Shown here: piece by piece, positions 1 through 5,273 of the stretch
Position numbering within the stretch: position 1 is the first letter of the stretch
How the letters are laid out: the number at the start of each line of letters is the position of its first letter
NCBI GenBank assembly: GCA_035461175.1
Contig: DATHVR010000168.1
Span: 1-12,425, forward strand
From: DATHVR01 sp035461175
Lineage (GTDB): Bacteria > Actinomycetota > Acidimicrobiia > Spongiisociales > ZC4RG35
Length of the DNA stretch: 12,425 bases
Direction of reading: 5' to 3'
Notes under the pieces: generated by a model
The model's input: the letters and a program-made list of their open reading frames with translations, nothing else
The model's database searches: none
Told to the model about the DNA's origin: nothing
Translations under genes and position numbers: made by a program

Positions 1-39
1 GGGATCACCACGGTCGCCCTCACGCTCCTTCTGAGCTGA
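1..39 (+). CDS. 3' end of an unidentified gene, cut by the window edge
   Basis: Frame 1 reads 12 codons (GITTVALTLLLS) and then a TGA stop at 37-39. The residues are mostly hydrophobic, which would fit the last part of a membrane protein. Thirteen codons are too few to identify a family or even to be sure the frame is coding. A promoter for the tRNA gene follows at once, so the reading is plausible but weak. Confidence 0.35.
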   Translation, partial: GITTVALTLLLS

Positions 40-64
40 GGGCCCCAGACCGGTATAATCCGGT
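29..64 (+). promoter_or_regulatory. Promoter of the tRNA-Leu gene with a perfect -10 box
   Basis: TATAAT at 54-59 is a perfect consensus -10 box lying 12 nt before the mature 5' end of the tRNA. It is bracketed by a 5-bp inverted repeat, accgg at 49-53 and ccggt at 60-64. No good -35 box is visible at the usual 16-18 nt distance; TTCTGA at 29-34 is the nearest candidate but its spacing of 19 nt is long. Confidence 0.6.
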
Positions 65-71
65 TACCCAC

Positions 72-158
72 GTCGGAGTGGCGGAATAGGCAGACGCGCT
101 AGGTTGAGGGCCTAGTCCCCTTAGGGGGGTGGAGGTTCAAGTCCTCTCTCCGACACCA
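72..158 (+). tRNA. tRNA-Leu (anticodon GAG), CCA encoded
   Basis: The 7-bp acceptor stem pairs GTCGGAG (72-78) with CTCCGAC (148-154), followed by discriminator A and an encoded CCA (156-158). The anticodon stem CTAGG/CCTAG closes the loop TTGAGGG, giving anticodon GAG, which reads CUC and CUU leucine codons. A long variable arm (tccccttaggggggt) marks a class II tRNA, as expected for Leu. The T loop is TTCAAGT with a 5-bp stem that includes one G-T pair. Confidence 0.97.
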
Positions 159-161
159 AGC

Positions 162-188
162 AAACCCCCTGTGACACGGGGGGTTTTT
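162..188 (+). terminator. Rho-independent terminator of the tRNA-Leu gene
   Basis: The arms aaaccccctg (162-171) and cggggggttt (177-186) form a GC-rich stem of about 9 bp with a five-base loop, directly followed by a T tract (184-188). It starts four bases after the encoded CCA. Confidence 0.85.
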
Positions 189-562
189 CTTTGTCCGAGC
201 CCGAGTGTTCGAGTGAGGAAGCGTGCGTCTACCCAACTTTTACCCAGTCCAGAAGGGACGGAATCCGAGGAGCTAGTCCGGAGCCTGCTTTGACAACCGC
301 CCAAATTCAGGCCCGGCTCGTTGGGCGGAGCGTTTACTCAATGACGATGCCGCCCCGGCAGCTCGTGAACGTGTGCGTACCCGTGGGTCAACTCGCCCGA
401 CTCCATAAGCCACCCCCAAGCCTGCGCATGAGCCATTCCGGCCGGCGGCCGTAGGTCTTAATTCTCGACTGCTGCCCGCCACTCCATAGAACAAGCCCCC
501 AGGCGCCCCCTGCGGCGATCCTGGGGGCTGTGCTAACGACACCAGAGGCGAAAGATTCGCTT
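189..562. other. 374-nt stretch without a convincing gene
   Basis: The short open frames here have no ribosome binding site, low-complexity Pro/Arg-rich translations and no recognisable motif. Two direct copies of TACCCA lie one helical turn apart at 230-235 and 241-246. A TTGACA at 290-295 has no -10 box at a suitable distance. The only strong structure is the hairpin at 494-529. tRNA 3' flanks are common integration sites, but no integrase gene or repeat of the tRNA end is seen. Confidence 0.6.
494..529 (-). terminator. Hairpin downstream of the secreted-protein gene, probable terminator
   Basis: A perfect 10-bp inverted repeat, agcccccagg (494-503) and cctgggggct (520-529), is extended inward by cgcc/ggcg (504-507 with 514-517). 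It lies about 34 nt beyond the stop codon of the minus-strand gene at 563-1054. Read on the minus strand it is followed by TGTTCT, a weak U-rich tail. On the plus strand no T tract follows, so termination of the minus-strand gene is the better reading. Confidence 0.5.
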
Positions 563-1054
563 CTAGCGGTTGAAGCGGGCGTTCCCGTTCGCCCGCTCAC
601 CTGCAGGGCCTGACTTTGCGATCTGAAGACCATGGGCGCCCGGCACAGGTGTCACATCGACACGGGTCCAGTCGAACCGCTCGTCTCCCTCGGCACCGAA
701 GACCATGCGGATCTCGACATACTCCAATGCGCTCAGCGTCTTTGTGACGGTCTGGTCTGTCACACAGACAAACGGCCAGAGTCCGTCCTCGATGTCTGTG
801 TTGAAGTTGTCGGGAGAGTCCGGGCCCTCGCCGTCGCTGCGGTACTCGAAGCACGAGCTGAAGTTCCGGGTGCTGACGAACTCGATGTCAACCTCACCGA
901 CACGCGTCTCGATGACATTGAAGTGCGCCCAGCCCTGTGTACGGTTCTCTTCGTTGGTGCTCGGCGTGACAGCATTGACATCGGCGAATGCCATGCTCAT
1001 GGTGCTTACCAGCAGCCCGATGGCCATGGCCATCACTGTGTATGTCCTTCGCAT
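563..1054 (-). CDS. Small secreted protein of unknown function
   Basis: The product has 163 residues. Residues 1-24 form a typical Sec signal peptide: MRR, a hydrophobic core, then MAFA before D25 as the probable cleavage site. The mature part is acidic and Trp/Phe-rich (GWAHF at 41-45, WPFVCV at 93-98), predicted mostly beta, with two cysteines, C68 and C97, that could form one disulfide. I do not recognise the family. An in-frame extension up to 1201 exists, but the signal peptide strongly favours the start at 1054. A G-rich stretch (aaggggaag) lies about 15 nt upstream, which is far for a ribosome binding site. A hairpin terminator candidate follows, and an inverted repeat lies 59 nt upstream. 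Confidence 0.75.
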   Translation of the reverse strand: MRRTYTVMAMAIGLLVSTMSMAFADVNAVTPSTNEENRTQGWAHFNVIETRVGEVDIEFVSTRNFSSCFEYRSDGEGPDSPDNFNTDIEDGLWPFVCVTDQTVTKTLSALEYVEIRMVFGAEGDERFDWTRVDVTPVPGAHGLQIAKSGPAGERANGNARFNR

Positions 1055-1525
1055 TTTCGAACTCGCTTCCCCTTGCTTCCCCTGGAACGTTCTTCGCCCA
1101 GGTCGATCCGACGGAACTTGCCGGACGTGCTTATACAGTGTTTCGGCAAGTTCCACTCGATCTTGAAGTTTTTGACGATTCAGGTGCCTAGTGCCAGGCA
1201 ACTCACGGCCGCAACCTGATTACTGGTCTCGATCCCCAGATGACGACGTCGAGCATCTTTCAAATCACCCGATCGCCTCGGCTACCACGTCCACCAGGCA
1301 GCGGACTTCTCCGTCAGCGGCCTCGAGCTGGTCGCGGACGGCGGTGTTCATCGGGCCACCTTCTCGGCTTCGAGGCCGGCCACCTACATCGGGAGTTGTC
1401 GTGGACCCAGGTGCCTCCCAATTCGATGAGTTATCCGGGTTGATCGCAGGCTTCGCAGGCGGTTGCAGCATCGGTTTGGACCGCGTGGACCGGGGCTTCG
1501 GTGAAGTCGCTACCAGCCTGGCGAT
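1055..1525. other. 471-nt stretch without a confident gene
   Basis: The part next to 1054 holds the upstream region of the secreted-protein gene, including the inverted repeat at 1113-1154. Further right, a 28-codon minus-strand frame (1265-1351) begins MNTAVRDQLEAADGEV and has a good AAGGTGG ribosome binding site (minus strand, 1356-1362), but stops early. It could be a real micropeptide or the front of a broken gene. Other frames are Arg/Ser/Pro-rich and look non-coding. Confidence 0.5.
1113..1154. repeat. 11-bp perfect inverted repeat around a -10-like box
   Basis: The arms ggaacttgccg (1113-1123) and cggcaagttcc (1144-1154) are exact reverse complements separated by 20 nt. The spacer, read on the minus strand, contains TATAAG, which resembles a -10 box for the gene starting at 1054. 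The structure could be an operator pair overlapping that promoter or a leader hairpin. Confidence 0.6.
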
Positions 1526-1669
1526 TCAGCGGTAACCGCCGCCGAAGCCGCGGGCTAGCCAGCGGCCTAAGTCGCTGAGCGGGTTCCCCGCTGGCAAGTG
1601 TGGCCCGAATAGGGCAACTACCACGAGCAGGACAGCCGCGATCACCACGATTGTGAAGAGAACCCTCAT
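1526..1669 (-). CDS. 47-residue single-pass membrane peptide
   Basis: The frame reads MRVLFTIVVIAAVL and continues hydrophobic to about residue 22, then FGPHLPAGNPLSDLGRWLARGFGGGYR and a TGA stop. One membrane helix (about 4-22) followed by a short basic, Gly-rich tail is a common pattern for small bacterial membrane proteins. Coding is supported by the coherent helix and amphipathic tail. The weak point is the start: GGGA lies only 4 nt before the ATG. No family is recognised. The gene lies between the secreted protein gene and the SLH protein gene and could be transcribed with the former. Confidence 0.5.
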   Translation of the reverse strand: MRVLFTIVVIAAVLLVVVALFGPHLPAGNPLSDLGRWLARGFGGGYR

Positions 1670-1767
1670 GAGTCCCGACGGACGTTACTTTCCCGACGAG
1701 ACCGGGTCCCGATCGCGGGAACTGCGCCAGCCAGGAATCACCTCACAGGGAGAGAACATCGCCTCCT

Positions 1768-1815
1768 TTCTGTGGGTCGGAATGGCGCCGGAGGTGCCGT
1801 TTCCGACCCACAGAA
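1768..1815. repeat. 15-bp perfect inverted repeat forming a long hairpin
   Basis: The arms ttctgtgggtcggaa (1768-1782) and ttccgacccacagaa (1801-1815) are exact reverse complements. The 18-nt centre pairs further as ggcgcc (1784-1789) with ggtgcc (1793-1798) around a 3-nt loop. No T tract follows on either strand, so it is not a standard terminator. It lies 69 nt before the start of the SLH protein gene and 99 nt from the start of the divergent 47-residue gene. Confidence 0.8.
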
Positions 1816-1869
1816 TGGTTCCTCGGCGGTTAGCGACCGCAGCGTGCTTTAGTTGGAGGCGAGCATCGA

Positions 1870-1878
1870 GGGAAGGGG
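1870..1878 (+). promoter_or_regulatory. Ribosome binding site that sets the start of the SLH protein
   Basis: The purine run gggaagggg ends 5 nt before the ATG at 1884, and the codons after that ATG encode a signal peptide. This fixes the start at 1884 against the longer open frame that runs back to 1653. Confidence 0.7.
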
Positions 1879-1883
1879 TTCGG

Positions 1884-3044
1884 ATGAAGTCTCGACGATT
1901 CTTGGCGGTGGCGGTGGCAGCCCTCCTCACGATCGGAACTGCCGCCGTGGCCCAGTTGCCGCCGGGGGGGACGTTCAATGACGACGACGGCAACATCCAC
2001 GAAGGCAACATCGAGGCGATTGCCGCCGCCGACATCACCCGCGGCTGCAACCCGCCCGACAACACCCAGTTCTGCCCGGACGATTCTGTCACTCGCGGCC
2101 AGATGGCGGCCTTCTTGGTGCGGGCGATGGGTTACACCGATGACGGTGGGGGCGACCATTTCTCCGATGACGACAGCTCGGTCTTCGAGGGTGACATCGA
2201 CCGACTGGCGACGGCCGGGGTGACCCTGGGCTGCAACCCGCCCGACAACGCCCAGTTCTGCCCGGACGATTCTGTCACCCGCGGCCAGATGGCGGCCTTC
2301 TTGGTCCGGGCGATGGGTTACACCGACGATGGTGGGGGCGACCATTTCTCCGATGACGACAGCTCGGTCTTCGAGGGTGACATCGACCGGCTGGCGACGG
2401 CCGGGGTGACCCTGGGCTGCAACCCGCCCGACAACACCCGCTTCTGTCCCGACGAACCGGTCTCACGGGCCCAGATGGCATCCTTCCTGGCCCGGGCTTT
2501 AGGGCTGGCTCCGATCACACCCCCACCGCCCACGACCACGTCCACCACGCTTCCGGTCAGTGATCTCTGCACCGGGAAGCTGGGAGCGGTCGACCTCGAC
2601 GACGACTTGATCGTGCCCAACGGCGCCACATGCACCCTGGTAGGGACCGCCATCGACGGCAACCTCCTCGTGCGTTCGGGCGCCACCCTGACTGCCACCG
2701 GCGTGGACGTCATCGGCAACGTCCAGGCCGGCGGCCACACCTCGGTGGTGGTCGAGGCCGATTCGTTCGTGGACGGTGACATCCAGGCCGAGCAGGGAAG
2801 CACGGTCACCGTCACCGACAGCGAGGTGGAGGGGAACATCCAGCTCGAGGAGAACGCGGGTGCGCTGTCGGTGCTGCGGAATATCGTCGGCGGCGACGTT
2901 CAAATCTTCACCAACACGGGCGGAGCCGACATCCGCGACAACACGATCGACGGCAACCTGCAGTGCAAGGACAACACTCCGCCCCCCACCGGCGGCGGCA
3001 ACGTCGTCGGCGGAAACATGGAGGACCAGTGCGAGGGGTTCTGA
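1884..3044 (+). CDS. Secreted SLH-repeat surface protein with beta-helix-like C-terminal domain
   Basis: The product has 386 residues. Residues 1-23 are a signal peptide (MKSRR, hydrophobic core, AVA before Q24). Three SLH repeats follow at about 29-85, 92-147 and 154-209. Each has an acidic D-rich start and a CNPPDN-x2-FCPD-x3-R-x-QM core, with two cysteines nine residues apart. A Pro/Thr linker (PPPPTTTSTTLP, 213-224) leads to a domain in which GN or GD recurs at 259, 278, 298, 317, 337, 357 and 377. That 19-20 residue period is typical of stacked beta-helix rungs. SLH domains usually bind secondary cell-wall polymers, so cell-surface anchoring is the likely role; the ligand of the C-terminal domain is unknown. 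Repeats 1 and 2 are nearly identical in DNA. The stop lies 9 nt from the convergent cNMP-binding gene. Confidence 0.88.
   Translation: MKSRRFLAVAVAALLTIGTAAVAQLPPGGTFNDDDGNIHEGNIEAIAAADITRGCNPPDNTQFCPDDSVTRGQMAAFLVRAMGYTDDGGGDHFSDDDSSVFEGDIDRLATAGVTLGCNPPDNAQFCPDDSVTRGQMAAFLVRAMGYTDDGGGDHFSDDDSSVFEGDIDRLATAGVTLGCNPPDNTRFCPDEPVSRAQMASFLARALGLAPITPPPPTTTSTTLPVSDLCTGKLGAVDLDDDLIVPNGATCTLVGTAIDGNLLVRSGATLTATGVDVIGNVQAGGHTSVVVEADSFVDGDIQAEQGSTVTVTDSEVEGNIQLEENAGALSVLRNIVGGDVQIFTNTGGADIRDNTIDGNLQCKDNTPPPTGGGNVVGGNMEDQCEGF
2043..2414 (+). repeat. Two tandem 186-bp copies inside the SLH region
   Basis: The unit 2043-2228 is repeated at 2229-2414, and the pattern restarts at 2415 before diverging. 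By eye I count six base differences over 186 positions and one residue change (T to A). The period of 62 codons corresponds to one SLH repeat, so the copies keep frame. Confidence 0.9.
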
Positions 3045-3053
3045 GCTCCCGGG

Positions 3054-3464
3054 TCAGGAGTGTTGGCGCTCCTCGGCCAGATTCCTCACCCGACGCTCGA
3101 CCTCGGGGTGGTCGGCCACCAGTCGGTTGAACTCGCTCTTGGTCATCGAAAGCAGCGACATGACCGAGGTGGCCACGACGTCGGCGTTGCGGTTGGTGTT
3201 GCCGAGCAGTGCCATCTCCCCGAACAGGTCGCCCTTGCCGAGGGTGGCGATCACCTGACCGTCGCGGACCACGTTGGCAGTACCGGAGAGGACGATGTAG
3301 AGCTCGAAGCCGGTGTCTTCATTGCGCACGATATGGAGGCCGGGGTGGGCACCGATGAAGTGGGCGCACTCCTTCAGCTTCTCCAGGGCGGCGTCGTCAA
3401 GGCCCTTGAGCAGCTTCACCTCTCGGAGCTGCTCATCGGTGACACCGCTGAAGAACGCTGACAT
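3054..3464 (-). CDS. Stand-alone cyclic-nucleotide-binding domain protein
   Basis: The product has 136 residues and consists of one Crp/cNMP-binding domain (about 15-110) with a short C-terminal helix and no helix-turn-helix. The phosphate-binding cassette at 79-98 reads GDLFGEMALL...NRNADV. Its E83 and R92 match the residues that hold the ribose and phosphate of cAMP in the family, so ligand binding is likely. The start is chosen for a perfect AAGGAGG 8 nt upstream; an in-frame extension to 3515 lacks such a site. The gene is divergent from the REC-flavoprotein gene, and its cassette resembles that of the histidine kinase at 5270. It is probably a cAMP-responsive partner acting by protein contact. 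The target is not visible. Confidence 0.88.
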   Translation of the reverse strand: MSAFFSGVTDEQLREVKLLKGLDDAALEKLKECAHFIGAHPGLHIVRNEDTGFELYIVLSGTANVVRDGQVIATLGKGDLFGEMALLGNTNRNADVVATSVMSLLSMTKSEFNRLVADHPEVERRVRNLAEERQHS

Positions 3465-3472
3465 GGTGATTG

Positions 3473-3479
3473 CCTCCTT
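3473..3479 (-). promoter_or_regulatory. Consensus ribosome binding site of the cNMP-binding gene
   Basis: On the minus strand AAGGAGG lies 8 nt before the ATG at 3464. It matches the anti-Shine-Dalgarno sequence exactly and decides the start. Confidence 0.85.
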
Positions 3480-3546
3480 GAGTCGTTGGGGTTCCAAGCT
3501 ACACATTCGAAGCAACTCGCGTCGGACGCAACGGTGGAGACTTCAC

Positions 3547-3578
3547 TGGACACGTGGTCCTCTTGGGCTGAATAAGAT
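3547..3578 (+). promoter_or_regulatory. Possible promoter of the REC-flavoprotein gene set
   Basis: TGGACA at 3547-3552 could act as a -35 box, with GAATAA (3570-3575, spacing 17) or TAAGAT (3573-3578, spacing 20) as -10. Transcription from here would begin only a few bases before the ATG at 3591, where no ribosome binding site is seen. That would give a nearly leaderless message, common in Actinomycetota. Confidence 0.3.
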
Positions 3579-3590
3579 GCGCGTGCCACC

Positions 3591-5273
3591 ATGACGTCCA
3601 ACCCTTCATCGACCCGTCCCTTCCTGGTCCTGGTCGATGACGACCCCGCTGTCCTCGGCGCCATCGAACGGGACATGCGCAGCCGCTACGGCAAGGACTA
3701 CTCGGTGCTGTGCGCCGACTCGGGTTCCGCCGCCTTGCAGCTCGTGAAGGATCTCAAGCGCCGGGGCTCGGAGGTGGCGTTGTTCCTGGTCGACCAGCGC
3801 ATGCCCGCCATGACCGGACTCGAGTTTCTCTCCGAGGCGCGCGATATCTACCCCGTCGCCAGGCGGGTTCTGCTGACCGCTTTCTCGGACACCTCGGTGG
3901 CCATCGAGGGGATCAACCAGATCGGCCTCCACCACTACCTGGTCAAGCCCTGGCATCCCCCCGAAGAGAAGCTGTATCCGACCATCGACGAACAGCTCAA
4001 CGACTGGAATGTCGCCCGGCCTCCCGCCGGCGAGGAGGTAGTCAGGGTCCTGGGCCACCGCTGGTCGTCGCTCGGGACCCAGATCAAGGAGTTCTTGGCC
4101 GGCAACGGTGTTCCGTATCGCTACCTTGATCTGGACCGGGACGAGGAGGCCAGGGAGCTGATGTCGGCCCTCGACGAGGAGCCGGCTCTCCCGGCGGTGG
4201 TGTTCCCCGACGGGTCGGTGCTGGCGCGCCCCACCGCCCGCCAGCTGGCCGACAAGATCGGCATGGCCACGGCCGCCACCGGCACCCGGGTCCACGACCT
4301 CGTCATCATCGGTGCCGGCCCCGCCGGACTGGCGGCGGCGGTGTACGGCTCCTCGGAGGGGCTCGACACGGTGGTGGTGGAGCGGTGGGCGATCGGAGGC
4401 CAGGCCGGCACTAGCAACCGGATCGAGAACTACCTCGGCTTCCCGGGCGGAATCAGCGGCTCTGACCTCGCCCAGCGTGCCTTTGCCCAGGCCCGCCGGT
4501 TCAACGCCGAAATCCTGTCCGCGGTGGAAGCCACCGGGATTCGCCTCGAAGAACCGACCCGGGTGCTGATACTCGGCGACGGCACCGAGCTCCGGGCTCG
4601 CTCGCTGCTGATCGCAACCGGCATGACCATCAAGACCATCGACGCTCCCGGCTTCGAGAAGCTGCGCGGGGCGGGCGTGTATTACGGCGCCACCCGCTCG
4701 GAAGCCTCCAACTTCAAAGGCGAGAATGTCCTGGTGGTGGGAGGAGCCAACTCGGCCGGCCAGGCCGCCATCATGCTGGCCCAGTATGCCGCCAAGGTGA
4801 CGATCGTGGTCCGGGCCTCCAGCCTGTCGGAGAAGATGTCGGCCTATCTGATCGACCAGATCGACGCCACCGCCAACATCGACGTGCTCACCGCCACCGA
4901 CGTGGTCGAGGCGATCGGCGAGGACCACCTGACCGAGGTCACCGTGGTCGACCGGGCCAGCGGCGAGAGCCGGGTCCTGCCGGCCTCGGGCATGTTCCTT
5001 TTCATCGGCGCCGTTCCCCACACCGACTTCCTGCGCGGCCTCGTGCAACTCAACGAGGCGGGGTTCGTGCTCACCGGGCCCGACCTCATCACCGGCGGAG
5101 CACCACCTCCCGGGTGGCCGCTGAAGCGGCTTCCCTACATGCTCGAGACCAGCGTTCCCGGCATCTTTGCCGCCGGTGACGTCAAGCACGGTTCGATCCG
5201 GCGGGTGGCAGCGGCGGTCGGAGCCGGCTCGGCCAGCCTAACCTTCGTCCACGAGTACCTCGCCTCGGTGTGA
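3591..5273 (+). CDS. Receiver domain fused to a thioredoxin-reductase-like flavoprotein lacking CxxC
   Basis: The product has 560 residues. Residues 10-130 are a response-regulator receiver: acidic D16-D18, phospho-acceptor D68 in LVDQRMP, T96 and K119 are all present. Residues 150-225 look like a glutaredoxin/thioredoxin fold, but the active-site position reads WSSLG, without cysteines. Residues 235-560 follow thioredoxin reductase: FAD site GAGPAG (241-246), GGQAGTSNRIENYLGFP, ATG (342-344), NAD(P)H site VVGGANSAG (382-390) and the second FAD motif AAGD (527-530). Where true reductases have CATC, this one has YYGATRSEA, so it should not reduce thioredoxin by the normal dithiol route. The architecture is known as fused response regulator/thioredoxin-disulfide reductase. 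Its stop overlaps the start of the histidine kinase by 4 nt (GTGA), pointing to a kinase-regulator pair. The electron acceptor is unknown. Confidence 0.9.
   Translation: MTSNPSSTRPFLVLVDDDPAVLGAIERDMRSRYGKDYSVLCADSGSAALQLVKDLKRRGSEVALFLVDQRMPAMTGLEFLSEARDIYPVARRVLLTAFSDTSVAIEGINQIGLHHYLVKPWHPPEEKLYPTIDEQLNDWNVARPPAGEEVVRVLGHRWSSLGTQIKEFLAGNGVPYRYLDLDRDEEARELMSALDEEPALPAVVFPDGSVLARPTARQLADKIGMATAATGTRVHDLVIIGAGPAGLAAAVYGSSEGLDTVVVERWAIGGQAGTSNRIENYLGFPGGISGSDLAQRAFAQARRFNAEILSAVEATGIRLEEPTRVLILGDGTELRARSLLIATGMTIKTIDAPGFEKLRGAGVYYGATRSEASNFKGENVLVVGGANSAGQAAIMLAQYAAKVTIVVRASSLSEKMSAYLIDQIDATANIDVLTATDVVEAIGEDHLTEVTVVDRASGESRVLPASGMFLFIGAVPHTDFLRGLVQLNEAGFVLTGPDLITGGAPPPGWPLKRLPYMLETSVPGIFAAGDVKHGSIRRVAAAVGAGSASLTFVHEYLASV

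Noticed and set aside
72..562. tRNA-associated integration site with an element remnant
   Set aside because: No duplicate of the tRNA 3' end, integrase or phage gene is visible. The flank shows only a terminator and non-coding DNA.
632..1219. A 195-codon plus-strand frame opposite the secreted protein
   Set aside because: It has no signal peptide, motif or ribosome binding site. The minus-strand frame encodes a convincing signal peptide.
1653..1883. N-terminal extension of the SLH protein back to a TTG at 1653
   Set aside because: It would bury the signal peptide, run through the long hairpin, and overlap the 47-residue gene. The ATG at 1884 has a better ribosome binding site.
2043..2414. 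A repeat array of CRISPR or satellite type
   Set aside because: The 186-bp units are in frame and encode SLH repeats; no short direct repeats with unique spacers are present.
3606..5189. A 527-codon open frame on the minus strand, antisense to the REC-flavoprotein
   Set aside because: Its Gly/His/Asp-rich translation lacks motifs, and it mirrors the codon phase of the plus-strand gene, which has clear domains. Long antisense frames are expected in GC-rich genes.
3591..5273. Naming the flavoprotein trxB
   Set aside because: Both dithiol sites are absent, so ordinary thioredoxin reductase activity is not expected.
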